From: Lasiosphaeria ovina
Taxonomy: Eukaryota > Ascomycota > Sordariomycetes > Sordariales > Lasiosphaeriaceae
NCBI GenBank assembly: GCA_033439765.1
Contig: JAULSN010000005.1
Span: 992,001-1,056,000, forward strand
Length of the DNA: 64,000 nucleotides
Reading direction: 5' to 3'
Under the pieces are notes generated by a model, which ran no database searches, was not told where the DNA came from, and was given only the letters and a program-made list of their open reading frames with translations. Both the position numbers and the translations under genes were made by a program. This document shows positions 54,456 to 64,000 of this stretch, piece by piece (position 1 is the first letter of the stretch; each line of letters starts with the position of its first letter).

Positions 54456-57125
54456 ATGTCGGGCCTCAATACCAACAATGCGCAACGCCGGCGTCTGAAT
54501 TTGGAGCAAATACTTTCAGGCGCTCAGTATCCAAGCATGGGAAAGCGCCGAACTGCCATAGACGGCTCCCACGCAGGCACGTTTGAGTGCATCTTCGACG
54601 AGGGCACTCTGCACGGCTTTATTCGCTGGCTGTCGTCGCCCGACGAGCCGCTTTTCTGGGTCAAAGGGAAGCCCGGGTCGGGAAAGAGCACGCTGATGAA
54701 GGTGTTGGTCACGGATGCGCGAACGCAGAGTGCTCTCGCCGCTGCAAACCCTGCGTGTCTCGTCATCTCGCACTTTTTCTGGGCGGCGGGCGACGACATG
54801 GCCAAGAATATCCGCGGGCTTCTCTGCTCGCTCATCTACCAGCTTTTCGTCGGTTCTGGGGGACTTGGCGAAAAAGTGCCCGTGGACGAGGGCGGCGCGA
54901 TATTAAAACCTGTCGAGGAGTGGTCGGAACGACAGTTGCACGAGGTCTTGTTCTGGGCTTTGAGCGAATATGACATCCCGGTGGTTATCTTCCTGGACGG
55001 AATCGACGAGGTCGATGCCGGTGACGGCAATGCCAAGCTGCTTGATCTGATCGAGATATTCTGCAAGACCGAAGGGACCAAGGTGTGCGTGTCCAGCAGA
55101 CCGGGAAAGCCTTTCAAAGCACGCCTCCTTGACAAGCCGACGCTGAAACTGGAGGATGTCACGCGAATGGAGATTGAGGCCTATGCCAGGTCGCAACTCG
55201 CGCGGTACTATGCCGATTTTGCACCGGGCGAGCTGAACGATCAGGCGACAGTTTCTCGGTTGGCCTCTCACATCGTTAACAAAGCCAGAGGCGTGTTTCT
55301 GTGGGCAGCGTTGGCCCTGAAAGGTCTGGAGAGCGGACTGCGCAGTGGCGAATCCATTTCCCAGCTTACAGAGAGGTTGGACCTTCTCGAGCCCGGCGAC
55401 GTTAACGCCCTCTACATCGCTATGCTGAAACGACACACCGGCGACGAAGAAACACACCTCAAGGACGCCGCTATTGTTCTCAATACAGTCCTCGCATATC
55501 TCGATCTGCAGCACATGGCTCGCACCGCGGAGGGGCCGGTGCCGATAGTCCTGCCGCTGGATCTCCATTTGCTCACGGTGGCGCTAGACAAAGGGCTCGC
55601 CGCGGCCATGATGAAAGGCGACCGGAAAGCAGAAGACGTCTTCGTTACGAGGCGCGAGCTATTGCGTGCAGAAATCGCGCAGATGTGTGGCGGGCTTCTG
55701 GAGGTGTGCAGCGACGACAGGAACAGCGTCGCCTTGATCCATGACTCCGCATACGAGTTCCTCCGGAACACCCCAGAAGGCCAGGCCATTCTCGCACCGG
55801 ACGAATCATCGGCAGCGGACCGCATCTTCCACCTTGTGCACGGCGAGTTGGCGCTGACTGGGGCGAAGCTACGGCTCATGGATGAACATGCCCGTCGTCC
55901 TAACACGGCAAGCAGTAGCGGTAATACGAGCCTCGGGCTACACGTCGACGACATCCCCCCGCTCCGCGACTTTTTCAAAATAGTCCGCGACTGCGAGGAG
56001 TCGGGTTCCCTCTCTGAAGTAATGATCCTGGAGCTGCTCGACAAAGCCGGTCATCTGCACGACTCGCGCGCGCCGCTCTGGGAGTACCACCGGACAGAGT
56101 TAGACCGTTCGTCGCAGCCGCAGCCGCCACGCACCAACAACATACTGCACTCGGACTTTATCGGCTGGGTGGCGCACGCCGGCTTTGTAAAATTCCTGCT
56201 CTTTTCCATGGCCGCTTTTGATGTCCAGGCTGGCCGGCTGTCTCGCGAGTTCCGCAGCTTCGTGGTGATCATGGCGTGCCAGCCCGACGATAGACTCGGG
56301 GCCAACTTTGATGTCGCGTCGGATATCGTGATGCTGACCCTCAACAGCGGTGACGTCGATCCCACGCGGCCGGGAGTCGGCGTGCGAGCGCTGGGCGCCA
56401 GCGTATCGACGGTAGCGCGGACTTTTGCGGCGCTCGCCGTCGTCAAGCTGGCCCTTACGTACGACGCGGCGGGAGAGAAGCCGGAGCTTGCCATTCTTTG
56501 CCGGAATATTGCGAGCTTGGGTGCCACGCTGCGACAGAAAGCTGTCATAATACTGGGGGAGAGTGACGGCATGTTCACGTTCGACATTGCCTGGGCCGAG
56601 GAGGTCGACTTTGACCGTGGCGGCAGCCGCATCATCCTCGAGGTCAATGTTGCGTTTCTCCTCAACATGTACTTGCAGGCTGTGCAGGCCAGCGGCTGCA
56701 TGAAAGGCCCCACAGTCGAAGCCAGCGAGGAAATGAAAATCAGGATCCTGGCCAGGATTGCCGACAAGGAAAGGTCTTGCAAGATCCTGGGGTTGATGTT
56801 CCGCCGAGCCGCTGATCAGTCTGGAGGCTTCCGGGCTAAGACAGTCTACCGGTTTGCGTCTGAGAACGGCAGCGCCGAGCTTCTCGAAATGCTTAGCCAG
56901 TGTAAACTGAGGTGTGTCAACGGGGTACCTCTGATGGAGGCTCCTGGATTCACTGGCTCGACCTGGGACCAGCTTTACGAGACGATGAGCGCGGATGATA
57001 ACGGCTATACAACTACAACACTGGGCAAGGTGGAGGACCAGCTCCTTGAACAAGGTCTCCTCATCGATGGGACCAATTTTGAGTGGCCTCCCAAACCTCT
57101 AGAAGGGTTCTATAGGACTACTTAG
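54456..57125 (+). CDS. NACHT-domain STAND protein without an N-terminal effector domain
   Basis: A single exon of 889 residues from the ATG at 54456. It starts almost directly at the segment that normally joins effector and NACHT domains (LEQILSGAQYPSMGKRR, then THAGTF-like SHAGTFECIFDEG). The NACHT follows: P-loop WVKGKPGSGKSTLMKVL (71-79), Walker B VVIFLDGIDEVD (about 176), sensor VCVSSRPGKPF (about 209) and the winged-helix segment LIHDSAYEFLRNT (about 427). The C-terminal 400 residues show no WD, ankyrin or TPR repeats. Fungal NACHT proteins usually carry a HeLo, Goodbye or hydrolase head of 100-300 residues. Its absence suggests a helper, regulator or truncated form. Confidence 0.85.
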   Translation: MSGLNTNNAQRRRLNLEQILSGAQYPSMGKRRTAIDGSHAGTFECIFDEGTLHGFIRWLSSPDEPLFWVKGKPGSGKSTLMKVLVTDARTQSALAAANPACLVISHFFWAAGDDMAKNIRGLLCSLIYQLFVGSGGLGEKVPVDEGGAILKPVEEWSERQLHEVLFWALSEYDIPVVIFLDGIDEVDAGDGNAKLLDLIEIFCKTEGTKVCVSSRPGKPFKARLLDKPTLKLEDVTRMEIEAYARSQLARYYADFAPGELNDQATVSRLASHIVNKARGVFLWAALALKGLESGLRSGESISQLTERLDLLEPGDVNALYIAMLKRHTGDEETHLKDAAIVLNTVLAYLDLQHMARTAEGPVPIVLPLDLHLLTVALDKGLAAAMMKGDRKAEDVFVTRRELLRAEIAQMCGGLLEVCSDDRNSVALIHDSAYEFLRNTPEGQAILAPDESSAADRIFHLVHGELALTGAKLRLMDEHARRPNTASSSGNTSLGLHVDDIPPLRDFFKIVRDCEESGSLSEVMILELLDKAGHLHDSRAPLWEYHRTELDRSSQPQPPRTNNILHSDFIGWVAHAGFVKFLLFSMAAFDVQAGRLSREFRSFVVIMACQPDDRLGANFDVASDIVMLTLNSGDVDPTRPGVGVRALGASVSTVARTFAALAVVKLALTYDAAGEKPELAILCRNIASLGATLRQKAVIILGESDGMFTFDIAWAEEVDFDRGGSRIILEVNVAFLLNMYLQAVQASGCMKGPTVEASEEMKIRILARIADKERSCKILGLMFRRAADQSGGFRAKTVYRFASENGSAELLEMLSQCKLRCVNGVPLMEAPGFTGSTWDQLYETMSADDNGYTTTTLGKVEDQLLEQGLLIDGTNFEWPPKPLEGFYRTT

Positions 57126-58137
57126 CAGGAGTACCGTGTCCCCTAGTTGCCTTCAGATCGGGTCGGTCGCGCACTCTGACGACGAGTATGAGCAGTATTG
57201 TGCCGTCGGTGTCATTCTCACTATTTGCTTTGATTTCCCTCCGTGGAAAGTTGCTGGTAATCATTACGTAGAGTAGGTCCACACCTAGTCTAGGTAGATA
57301 GGAATGTCATAAACCCGTCCTAGGAACTCAAAATCCCAGGTCTAGCCAATTATCCGCATTCTGGCTAACATCGCGCACGGCCACACTGTCCTCACGCTCA
57401 GCGCCCAGATCCGCAGCGTAGGTTGAGGCAGCAGCAGCTCAGGCCCGTGCACGATAAAGGGGGTTGCTGGAGGGCTGGGGGGCTGGAGGCAACATTAAGG
57501 AAACATTGTGCTTAGACTGAAGAGAGTTTTTGTTCACGCTTAGATTTTTGTTCGGAGCTGACTACCTATGTATGCTCAACGACTAGTACATTACATGACC
57601 TGTACCAACCCAGATTCAGCTTATTCTTGTCATATTCTCCACCAAGTTAGCTGGCCATGTACGCTGGACAACGTCCACAAACATCCAAATATTGCAGAGC
57701 CCGGGGCGGCTTAACGTACTGGAGTAAAACATTGGCCTCGATGCTTAACGGGGCTGTCAAAATACGGCGCATTGGATCACAGTTGTGTGAATGAGTTATA
57801 TTGCACTCACGACTCTCCACAAGCGATTTACTTGACCGTTGCGTGGGTTGATCGGGGGGTAACACTTGAAAGCGGGCCCATAGGCAGAGAGCTAGGGTTA
57901 GATACATATTGGTTCGACCTGTAAGCTAGGTGAAGGAGCCTTCCTGGCCGCCTTACCGGTATCTATTTAGCAACCTCGGTTAGAGTTAAGCCTTACTTTC
58001 ACCCACCTTAACCTCCGTTAGGAAAATAGACCCATATGACCAAATTTTGCTAATGAAATCCCATGCTTCCACTTAACGGCCTATCTAATACGAAATGAAC
58101 TCCGTTAGCCATATACCAGTCTTTATTTTCAGGGCTA

Positions 58138-58335
58138 TACAGGCTACGGCGACTACACTACCACAAGGACTACACTACCACAAGGGCCACACCACCACGG
58201 GGACTACACCACCGCAAGGGCTATACTACCGTAAGGTGAAAAAGGACCACAGAGACCACAAGGACTATAGGGACCGCAGTAACCATAGGGGCCATAAGGA
58301 CTCTGGTAACGACCGACGATGACGACGACGACGAC
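58138..58335 (+). repeat. Degenerate minisatellite of about 15-18 bases
   Basis: The unit ACTACACTACCACAAGG recurs with changes about ten times, then drifts to GACCACAAGGACTATAGG-type units, and ends in a GAC trinucleotide run (ACGATGACGACGACGACG). Confidence 0.75.
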
Positions 58336-58456
58336 GGAAAGGATCGTAAGAAGAACCGTATAAAGAACTAAAGGATAAAAAGAAAGAAGAGAAGCGAGGC
58401 ATTAATTCGGGCTAGCCCCTGGTCTCAACGTCATAGATTTTTATCACGTGCTTTTG

Positions 58457-58483
58457 ACCTACCTACCTACCTACCTACCTACC
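58457..58483 (+). repeat. ACCT tetranucleotide microsatellite
   Basis: Six consecutive ACCT units followed by a cytosine run. Confidence 0.9.
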
Positions 58484-58622
58484 CCCCTTACCGGCTCCAA
58501 CCAAAGAAAACCGACCACAGCCTCTGTTTAGCCAGTGCGCCTATTAGTGATAAATCCACGCCCAAGTTAAGAAGGACGTAAAACGGTTAACGTAACATAG
58601 CTTGCATGAGGCGCCATAAGCG

Positions 58623-59882
58623 TTAAATTTCACACAGTTGATTGATTCGCCCAGCCGGCACCACGCCACTGCCGAATTCCCTGATGTTTGCGCCAAAAAT
58701 CGATACCCCAAAGTTGAGCGGGACGAAGATGAAAGCGAGGTGCGTCAGCGTTTGCAGACCATCGGCTATTTTGTTCGACTTTTGCGAGGCTTCCAAAGAC
58801 AGCATTGCCGCGCGCCGTCCGAGCCGGTCTTTCATTGCGCCCTGCAGTCGCGCCGCATTTTCTATGATGGCTTGAAGATCCATCAATGCGTCGTCCACCA
58901 TCAACGATGGACCGTTTTGGCGAGTTTCGCAGAATCTCTGGAGGTTTGATAAGACACCAGCGAGATATTTTACCTGCATGAGGACAGAGTAGTGGACCGT
59001 CTCATCTGCAGCCAGTTCGTCCCAAATTTCCGCAAGGCCCGGATTCAGCGCGATCAAAGCCACTCCCAATTCTCTATCGATGCTTTGGGAAATTTTTCCG
59101 AGGACGAGCCGGACGAAGGGAATGACGAATTCGACTGGATTGTTCAGTGATGATGTAAGAATTGGTGTGCCAGCCCAAGAATGAATCTCATTCAGATAGT
59201 GTTGAAATGTTAGCAATCTCCCATCCTCTGATCGCGGAGGACCTCTTGGCGGCTGGTGGATGCTATGTTCGTGCTCCCAGAAAGAAAATGCCTTAGATGG
59301 GGAATGGGTGGCTCCATACGAAATAAGACGACTGGATAAAGTTATGTGTTAGTTCTAATATTATTGTTCTTGTGGGAGGTATCATGCCTCGGTGCCCAAC
59401 CACTTACTTGTCTGTGGCGTTCCCGGGTGGGTTGTAAAGGTCGCCAAAAGCGATTCGTAAAAGCTCTCCAGAATCGTGCCGATGCTCAGATAGCGAGAAG
59501 AGGACAGGAACTGAAGAGAGAGAGGCCCATCACGGTGTATGGGGTCGTCGTCATCAAACGGGGTTTTTAGATGACTAAATTCATGGTCGAAATGACACCA
59601 GACCATCCAAGGATCTAGATCCAAGGCGTAGCGTATATCATCCAGGGAATCACGATCCAGTCTCCAGATGCTGGTGTACTGGAATAGCACCAGCCTCATT
59701 TGGACCGTTGCTGGCCGATTCATCAGTGTATCCCTGTCCGGGCGTCGAGGCTTGAAGTCGTTATTCTCAATGTCGAGAATAATAGTTTTGGGGTTGGATT
59801 GAGCGAGCCGCGCTAAATATTCCACGTAGGAGCTGGGAGGCGACTGCACAGAAGTATCCATGTCTTCCGAATGAGTAGCCAT
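58623..59882 (-). CDS. CorA-like protein lacking the second membrane helix
   Basis: Minus strand, exons 59882-59404 and 59331-58623, about 395 residues. The head resembles fungal CorA-like proteins (RLVLFQYTSIWRLD; WMVWCHFDHEFSH; GTILESFYESLLAT). The second exon ends with a long helix and the first membrane segment, LTHLAFIFVPLNFGVSIFG, followed by GANI where Mg channels have GMN. Only about 20 residues remain before the stop, so the usual second helix is missing. The better-looking donor GTAAGT (59407) breaks the frame; GTGGTT at 59403 keeps it. The start could be 60035 instead. Function as a channel is doubtful; related fungal proteins are often regulators of unknown role. Confidence 0.6.
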
Positions 59883-62250
59883 TGGAGAGAGAGAGGGAGA
59901 GAGAGAGAGAGAGACTGGAGTGAGATAAGGGGAAGGAGAGATAAGGTAAGGCAGAAGCGCGCGGCGGGTGGTCAAATATGATGAGATTTCCCCAGTGGGC
60001 GCGCTTCCCCTCGGCTTGTCATACCTACCATGCATAACGGGGCGATGCCGCTCAGCCACCGCCACGTCGCAAACTCAGGTATGAAAGAATTGGCGGTGAA
60101 AGTGTAATGTTCTAGAGTCTCTTCCTCTCGAGTACACCTATACCGGGGTAAATGTGTAGGAATAACCGATCAATCAGAGTTACGGAGGCTGAGGCGGCTC
60201 GGCGGGCCGCATAGCCCTGATTGGTCAGTCAGGAAGAATAGTGGGCCTGGCCCGGACACACGGGTCATCTGCCCTAGCACGTGACCTTAGTGTGCACGGG
60301 CCATCCACCCTGTGGACAGCCCACTCCCCCAAAACCACCAAGCACCCTGTAACCCTACTGAATAGAACAGAGATAAATGAACATACCACCAATCTCCTAA
60401 CCACCCCTTTCGCAACGGTTACTATAGTAACTATTATGAATGACCTTGTCATTCCAACAAAATGTTATAAGCGTGATAAGGGGCTACTATTTGTGACTTG
60501 GCGGAGCATCTAGAAATTTCTAATATCAGGAACCTGACCTAAACATATTATTTACGCTGGAGGAGATGTATTTTCGTGCAGAGCTTGCTGTTGCAGTGGA
60601 GAAATGTAAGTAGACCAATCGGTGAATGATCAGTTTGTGTGGCAGTTCCTATGGCATAGATACCATTGCATTAGCCACCCTTGGACGCTAGCTGTCACTG
60701 CGACGGGTGTTTGCCTCGCCACCCTCAGTGTTTCTTGGGTATGGGCCAAGGGAAAAGAACAGACTGGCGCACGGGCTGAGTGGCTGCAACAAGTCGCACG
60801 GCCCATCCTGCTCTTCTCGCTCCGCACTCCCGGCCTGGCCTTCATCCTCGCCTTGTATGCCTTGACGCACTGGGAGAGGCGAAGCACGAACAAGACCATG
60901 TACCGCCCTTGCGGTTAGAGACCTGGTTCCGGTTAAAGGCGAACTTCGCCAGGACACATGCGACCTGAGCAGGTTCCCGCGAGCACCAGTTGGGGTGGCG
61001 TTTCACAAAGCGTTTTGGCCGAATTGTTTACATGTCGTGGGACGGTACACTAGCCAGGATGGCTGGCAAGATGACCGCTTTTGGAAACAGCGGACTGGAA
61101 GACGGCGGCAAGCCAGAGGCGGAAATCCCGAGTCGGGAGAGGGGTCTGTGCAAGATTCTACGGGAGGGCAAGTCTGAGTTGCATTGCGGGGACTTTCTTG
61201 AGGTGTCTTACATCGCCATCCTTTAGCAATGGAACTGGTAAAAGCAAGTGAGGTATGAGGACAGAGACAAGTTCGAATTGACGCTTACTTGGCGCCGCGG
61301 CCTTCGTATCTTTCACCAAAAAAAAGAAAGCGAAGTAGGCCACGTGAAAGTCACGTGCCGCCTACCGTGACTCCCTTGACGTTTGTCGGCTTGACAAAGC
61401 CTTGGTTTGCACGACCCATAGAAAAGTATGATATAAGGACATCGATATTGTTTCCTATTGCTCTATTCAACGCAATGAATCTGCTCTATTAACATTTCGC
61501 TTCCAGTTATATCAAAACCGACATGCACAGGCGGATGACCAAATGTAAACAACTCTTAGGAAACGTTAGGCCTGCTGGCTGCGGTGCCTGCTGGTGGGAG
61601 TTGAGTCGCTGATTTTACTGTACTGAAATCAAGTTACCAGAAAATGTTGGCGCGCCCATGTCAATGTCCTTGTTCAGTCTTATCATGGTCACGGCGAAGT
61701 TCTTGGCTGGAATGGCTCTTGCCACCTCACCCGCCACCGGGGACTTTTCGCCGGCCTCCAAGGCGACTCCTCGACCTACCGTTGAAGCTACTTGCACCAC
61801 GTGTCCAGGCTGTCCCCTCACTTTCTGCTTCAGCTTTCCTCTCAACTTGTTGCGCGTGCCCCTCCACTTCCCTTGCAACGTCCTCACGTGTGCGGTTGCC
61901 CCTCGCTTCCTGTTCCAATTCCCTCGCTCTTACCTCTTGTCTTCTCTAACTTTCTTCTCCAGAACATCTTCCCCCTCCACCTTTACCTCTCTCACCCAAG
62001 ACGCCAGTCGCCCAGAACTGTTACCAGAACATCCATCTTCACATTCCACACCTTCTGCGCGCCGCCTTGGGAGTCAGGTAGTCTCTTGTACGTACAATCA
62101 GCCTCCTCAAGTGCAAGCCCCATTGGTGAGTTACCCCGCCCTATTGCACGTCAGGCCAAACTCAGTCGCGCCCGTTTCTCGTCGCTTAGCCCCTGCCCAA
62201 TGCTGACACAAGGTAATTGCGGGCAGGCTTGCGCAGTAACGTCTCTCACA
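59883..62250. other. Gene-poor stretch of about 2.4 kb
   Basis: A GA-rich microsatellite (about 59885-59915) lies in the CorA-like leader. The open frame 60622-60918 has two hydrophobic segments but no start context or family and is not called. From about 61690 the sequence becomes pyrimidine-rich with CTTCTCC words, resembling the upstream region of the partial gene at 63.8 kb. Confidence 0.45.
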
Positions 62251-62810
62251 ATGGACTTTAAAATCCTTGACAGCGACAATTTGCAGATTGATCTCCGGGG
62301 GCAGCTTGAGGACGTCCAGCCCCTCAACGATTCGCAAAAGGGAAAGACCTGCGAGCCCACTGATGTGGAGGTCCCCCTTGACGTCGACAACGCCGACCTT
62401 TCGGCACTTTCTCAGAATCTTTCTGCCCGCATGAATGGCCTGCCTCTAAACACGCTGCCGAAGGTGGCGACGCTCCCAAGAATCAGGAAGCCTCGATTAC
62501 AGACAATTAACATCAGTCGGAAGATGCCGGTATGGAAGACCTTGATGAGTACAATTCAGTGAACGAATTTCATAAGTCTCCTGAGGACCACTCGTCCGAC
62601 GGTCCTTTAATTAGCAACGATACAAACGACGAGACGTCTGGGGATGATGACGTCCCTGAGAATGCCTCGCCAGCAGGCGAAGATAACCAGCCCGTGGACG
62701 AAGGTTCTGTCGATGATGAGCCAGTGACCGATTTCTCACAAGTCATTTGGGATGAACCCGATCACGTCGGTACTAGTCATGTGCTTGTTAAGAATTTACA
62801 TCTTGAATAA
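62251..62810 (+). CDS. Short acidic protein, diverged paralogue of the next gene's N-terminus
   Basis: Exons 62251-62463 and 62517-62810 give 168 residues; an in-frame ATG at 62200 would add 17. The first 55 residues line up with the start of the partial gene at 63775: LDSDNLQIDLRGQLEDVQ against LDAQTLRVVLELQLQDIQ, then QKGK in both. After the 53-base intron (GTGGCG donor, CATCAG acceptor) the protein is highly acidic (DEYNSVNEF; NDETSGDDDVPEN) and ends in HVLVKNLHLE. No RING or IBR cysteines are present. It looks like a truncated duplicate that has gained a new acidic tail, or a decaying copy. Confidence 0.5.
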
Positions 62811-63774
62811 TCGCGTTCGCCCGTCGTAAGACGATAGGGCAACCGCGCTGGTAGCGACAAGCATACAAGTAATTAGGTAGGTGAGAGGCCGGAACAGAGA
62901 ACGCGAAATATAATCAAAATAGAGAAATAAAGTTTTCTTAAAAAGGTGGTAAAAATTTGAAGGTCCACGCTTCAGGTCTGGCCATCAAGTTCTGTGAGGT
63001 AGAATTCACAGTGTGATTTCAGTCCCATAGGTATCTTCTGAGCGAATTCTGAGATTGGTGGTGGAGACCACATGGCCAATCATGATTCCGAATGCTCAAC
63101 TTCAGGGTCCTGAACTCGACCTGAACGATTCGGAGTGGAGCCTTACGGTGACGCGTTCTTCTCATTTCTTCCTGTACCTCAAGTCTCGTTTCTTACTCTA
63201 CCTTGCAGGGCGATTACAGCGTCCTGCCACGGGCTCTCGCGCCTCTCGTTTTTACTCGTCCTTTACCTGAACATTTTCTTTCGCTCACCATTTCTCTCCT
63301 CGCCCTCGTTTCCCGCCAGTCGTCCCAGGTAAGCTTTTCATTTCCTCATTCGCGTTTCTTTCTGCGCGGCTCCTCGTTGGTCCTGCTTTTCCCCCAAACT
63401 TCGCACCTGCTTCCTCCTCTGCCTGTTCGCAAGCCTTATCGCTGCTGCCCCTCTCTAACTTCTTGCCTCCTCAGCCCTATCTCTCCGGGTTATTTCTTTA
63501 CGTCTGACCTACCTACCATCTCTCGTGTTAGACTTTCAGCACTCAGAAAATCTTCCGCAATCCAACAATCACGCCAAAATATCTCGACAAAATACCTCAG
63601 ATCGTAGCGGACGGCATTCTCGACGTCACGGTATACAATTTTCGGTGAGTGGACCATGTTCCTCTCGCACAGCAGGCTACGCTCAAAGCGTGCCCGCTTC
63701 CCTTCACAGACCCTTCATTCCCAACGCTGACACGGAATCATTGCGGACAGATTGACAACGTAACATCCACTACC
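62811..63774. promoter_or_regulatory. Pyrimidine-rich upstream region of the last gene
   Basis: About 960 bases. From 63160 it is dominated by C/T words (TTTCTCTCC, CTTCCTCCTCTGCC), typical of long fungal leaders. Splice-like sites (CCCAGGTAAGC near 63327) suggest a leader intron. The last 60 bases match the sequence before 62251. Confidence 0.5.
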
Positions 63775-64000
63775 ATGGACCTGGAAAGCCTCGACGCGCA
63801 GACCTTGCGCGTGGTCCTCGAACTACAGCTACAAGATATCCAAGCACTGAAAGAGAGCAAAGCGCAGAAGGGCAAGGGCCGCGAGGGCGAGACCTCGGAT
63901 TTGGAAATCGCACTCGACACTTTGCATACTAATCTTTTAGCTTCCGTTCAGCTTCTCGCCGACGAGGCCATGGCTGAAAGCATCGCAAGTGCTGTGGGAA
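63775..64000 (+). CDS. N-terminus of a probable RBR (IBR-finger) E3 ubiquitin ligase, cut by the window edge
   Basis: The ATG at 63775 opens a frame that is still open at the edge (75 residues). The text, VLELQLQDIQALKESK, KGKGREGETSDLEIAL and DEAMAESIASAVG, matches my recollection of the variable head of fungal RBR/IBR-finger proteins, where a QLQLED helix, a basic KGK stretch and a D(R/E)xMAxSIAxAV helix precede the cysteine fingers. The fingers themselves would lie beyond the window, so the product is an inference. Confidence 0.5.
   Translation, partial: MDLESLDAQTLRVVLELQLQDIQALKESKAQKGKGREGETSDLEIALDTLHTNLLASVQLLADEAMAESIASAVG

Larger units (their letters stand above)
57126..58622. other. 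Intergenic with simple repeats
   Basis: About 1.5 kb between convergent stops. It holds the degenerate minisatellite and the tetranucleotide run listed separately. No gene is supported. Confidence 0.5.

Noticed and set aside
60622..60918. A 98-residue frame with two hydrophobic segments.
   Set aside because: Weak start context, no splice links and no recognisable family; likely chance.

Overview
The window looks like nuclear DNA of a filamentous ascomycete, most likely a Sordariomycete. Genes are split by short GT-AG introns (about 49-115 bases) with CTRAC-type branch sites. Codon use is GC-rich. The families present (HET, NACHT/NB-ARC receptors, Zn2Cys6 regulator, Dal5-type transporter, DOMON-b561, fungal mannanase) are typical of that group. 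The exon joins given here were built by hand from splice sites and reading frame and keep the frame across each full gene. No alignment was run.

Layout. 0-17 kb: an enoyl-reductase-like oxidoreductase, a DOMON/cytochrome b561 membrane protein, a large NLR (alpha/beta hydrolase, NB-ARC, ankyrin), RFC3 (the only plain housekeeping gene), a UDP-glycosyltransferase, a small unknown gene, and a badly interrupted Kre9/Knh1-like cell-wall gene. 18-27 kb: a chimeric gene with a shortened nucleoside-phosphorylase head and a cysteine-rich membrane tail, a secreted GH5 mannanase, a tiny secreted cysteine-rich protein, a frame-broken DUF1445/D-glutamate-cyclase-like gene, and an orphan protein with a possible CheD/CNF-type deamidase signature. 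27.6-38.3 kb: a repeat-rich block with a Tc1/mariner transposase stopped by one TAG, a possible LTR remnant, fragments of what looks like a dispersed gene family, a small secreted protein and a HET-domain gene. 38.7-44.1 kb: a second NLR (alpha/beta hydrolase, NB-ARC, nine nearly identical TPR units), then a second copy of the mariner end. 44.3-57.1 kb: a Zn2Cys6 regulator divergent from a Dal5-type transporter, a very divergent G-alpha subunit, a basic ankyrin protein, and a NACHT protein without an effector domain. 57-64 kb: simple repeats, a CorA-like protein lacking its second membrane helix, and two tandem homologous starts of what is probably a fungal RBR E3 ligase family, one short and acidic and the other running off the edge.

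Together, three STAND/NLR receptors, a HET gene and a nucleoside-phosphorylase effector-type head, mixed with transposon remains and several frame-broken genes, mark this as an accessory region rich in allorecognition/innate-immunity genes. The regulator-transporter pair is the most plausible small functional unit. The NLR with homogenised TPR repeats, the G-alpha lacking its catalytic glutamine and the orphan deamidase-like protein are the most unusual items.
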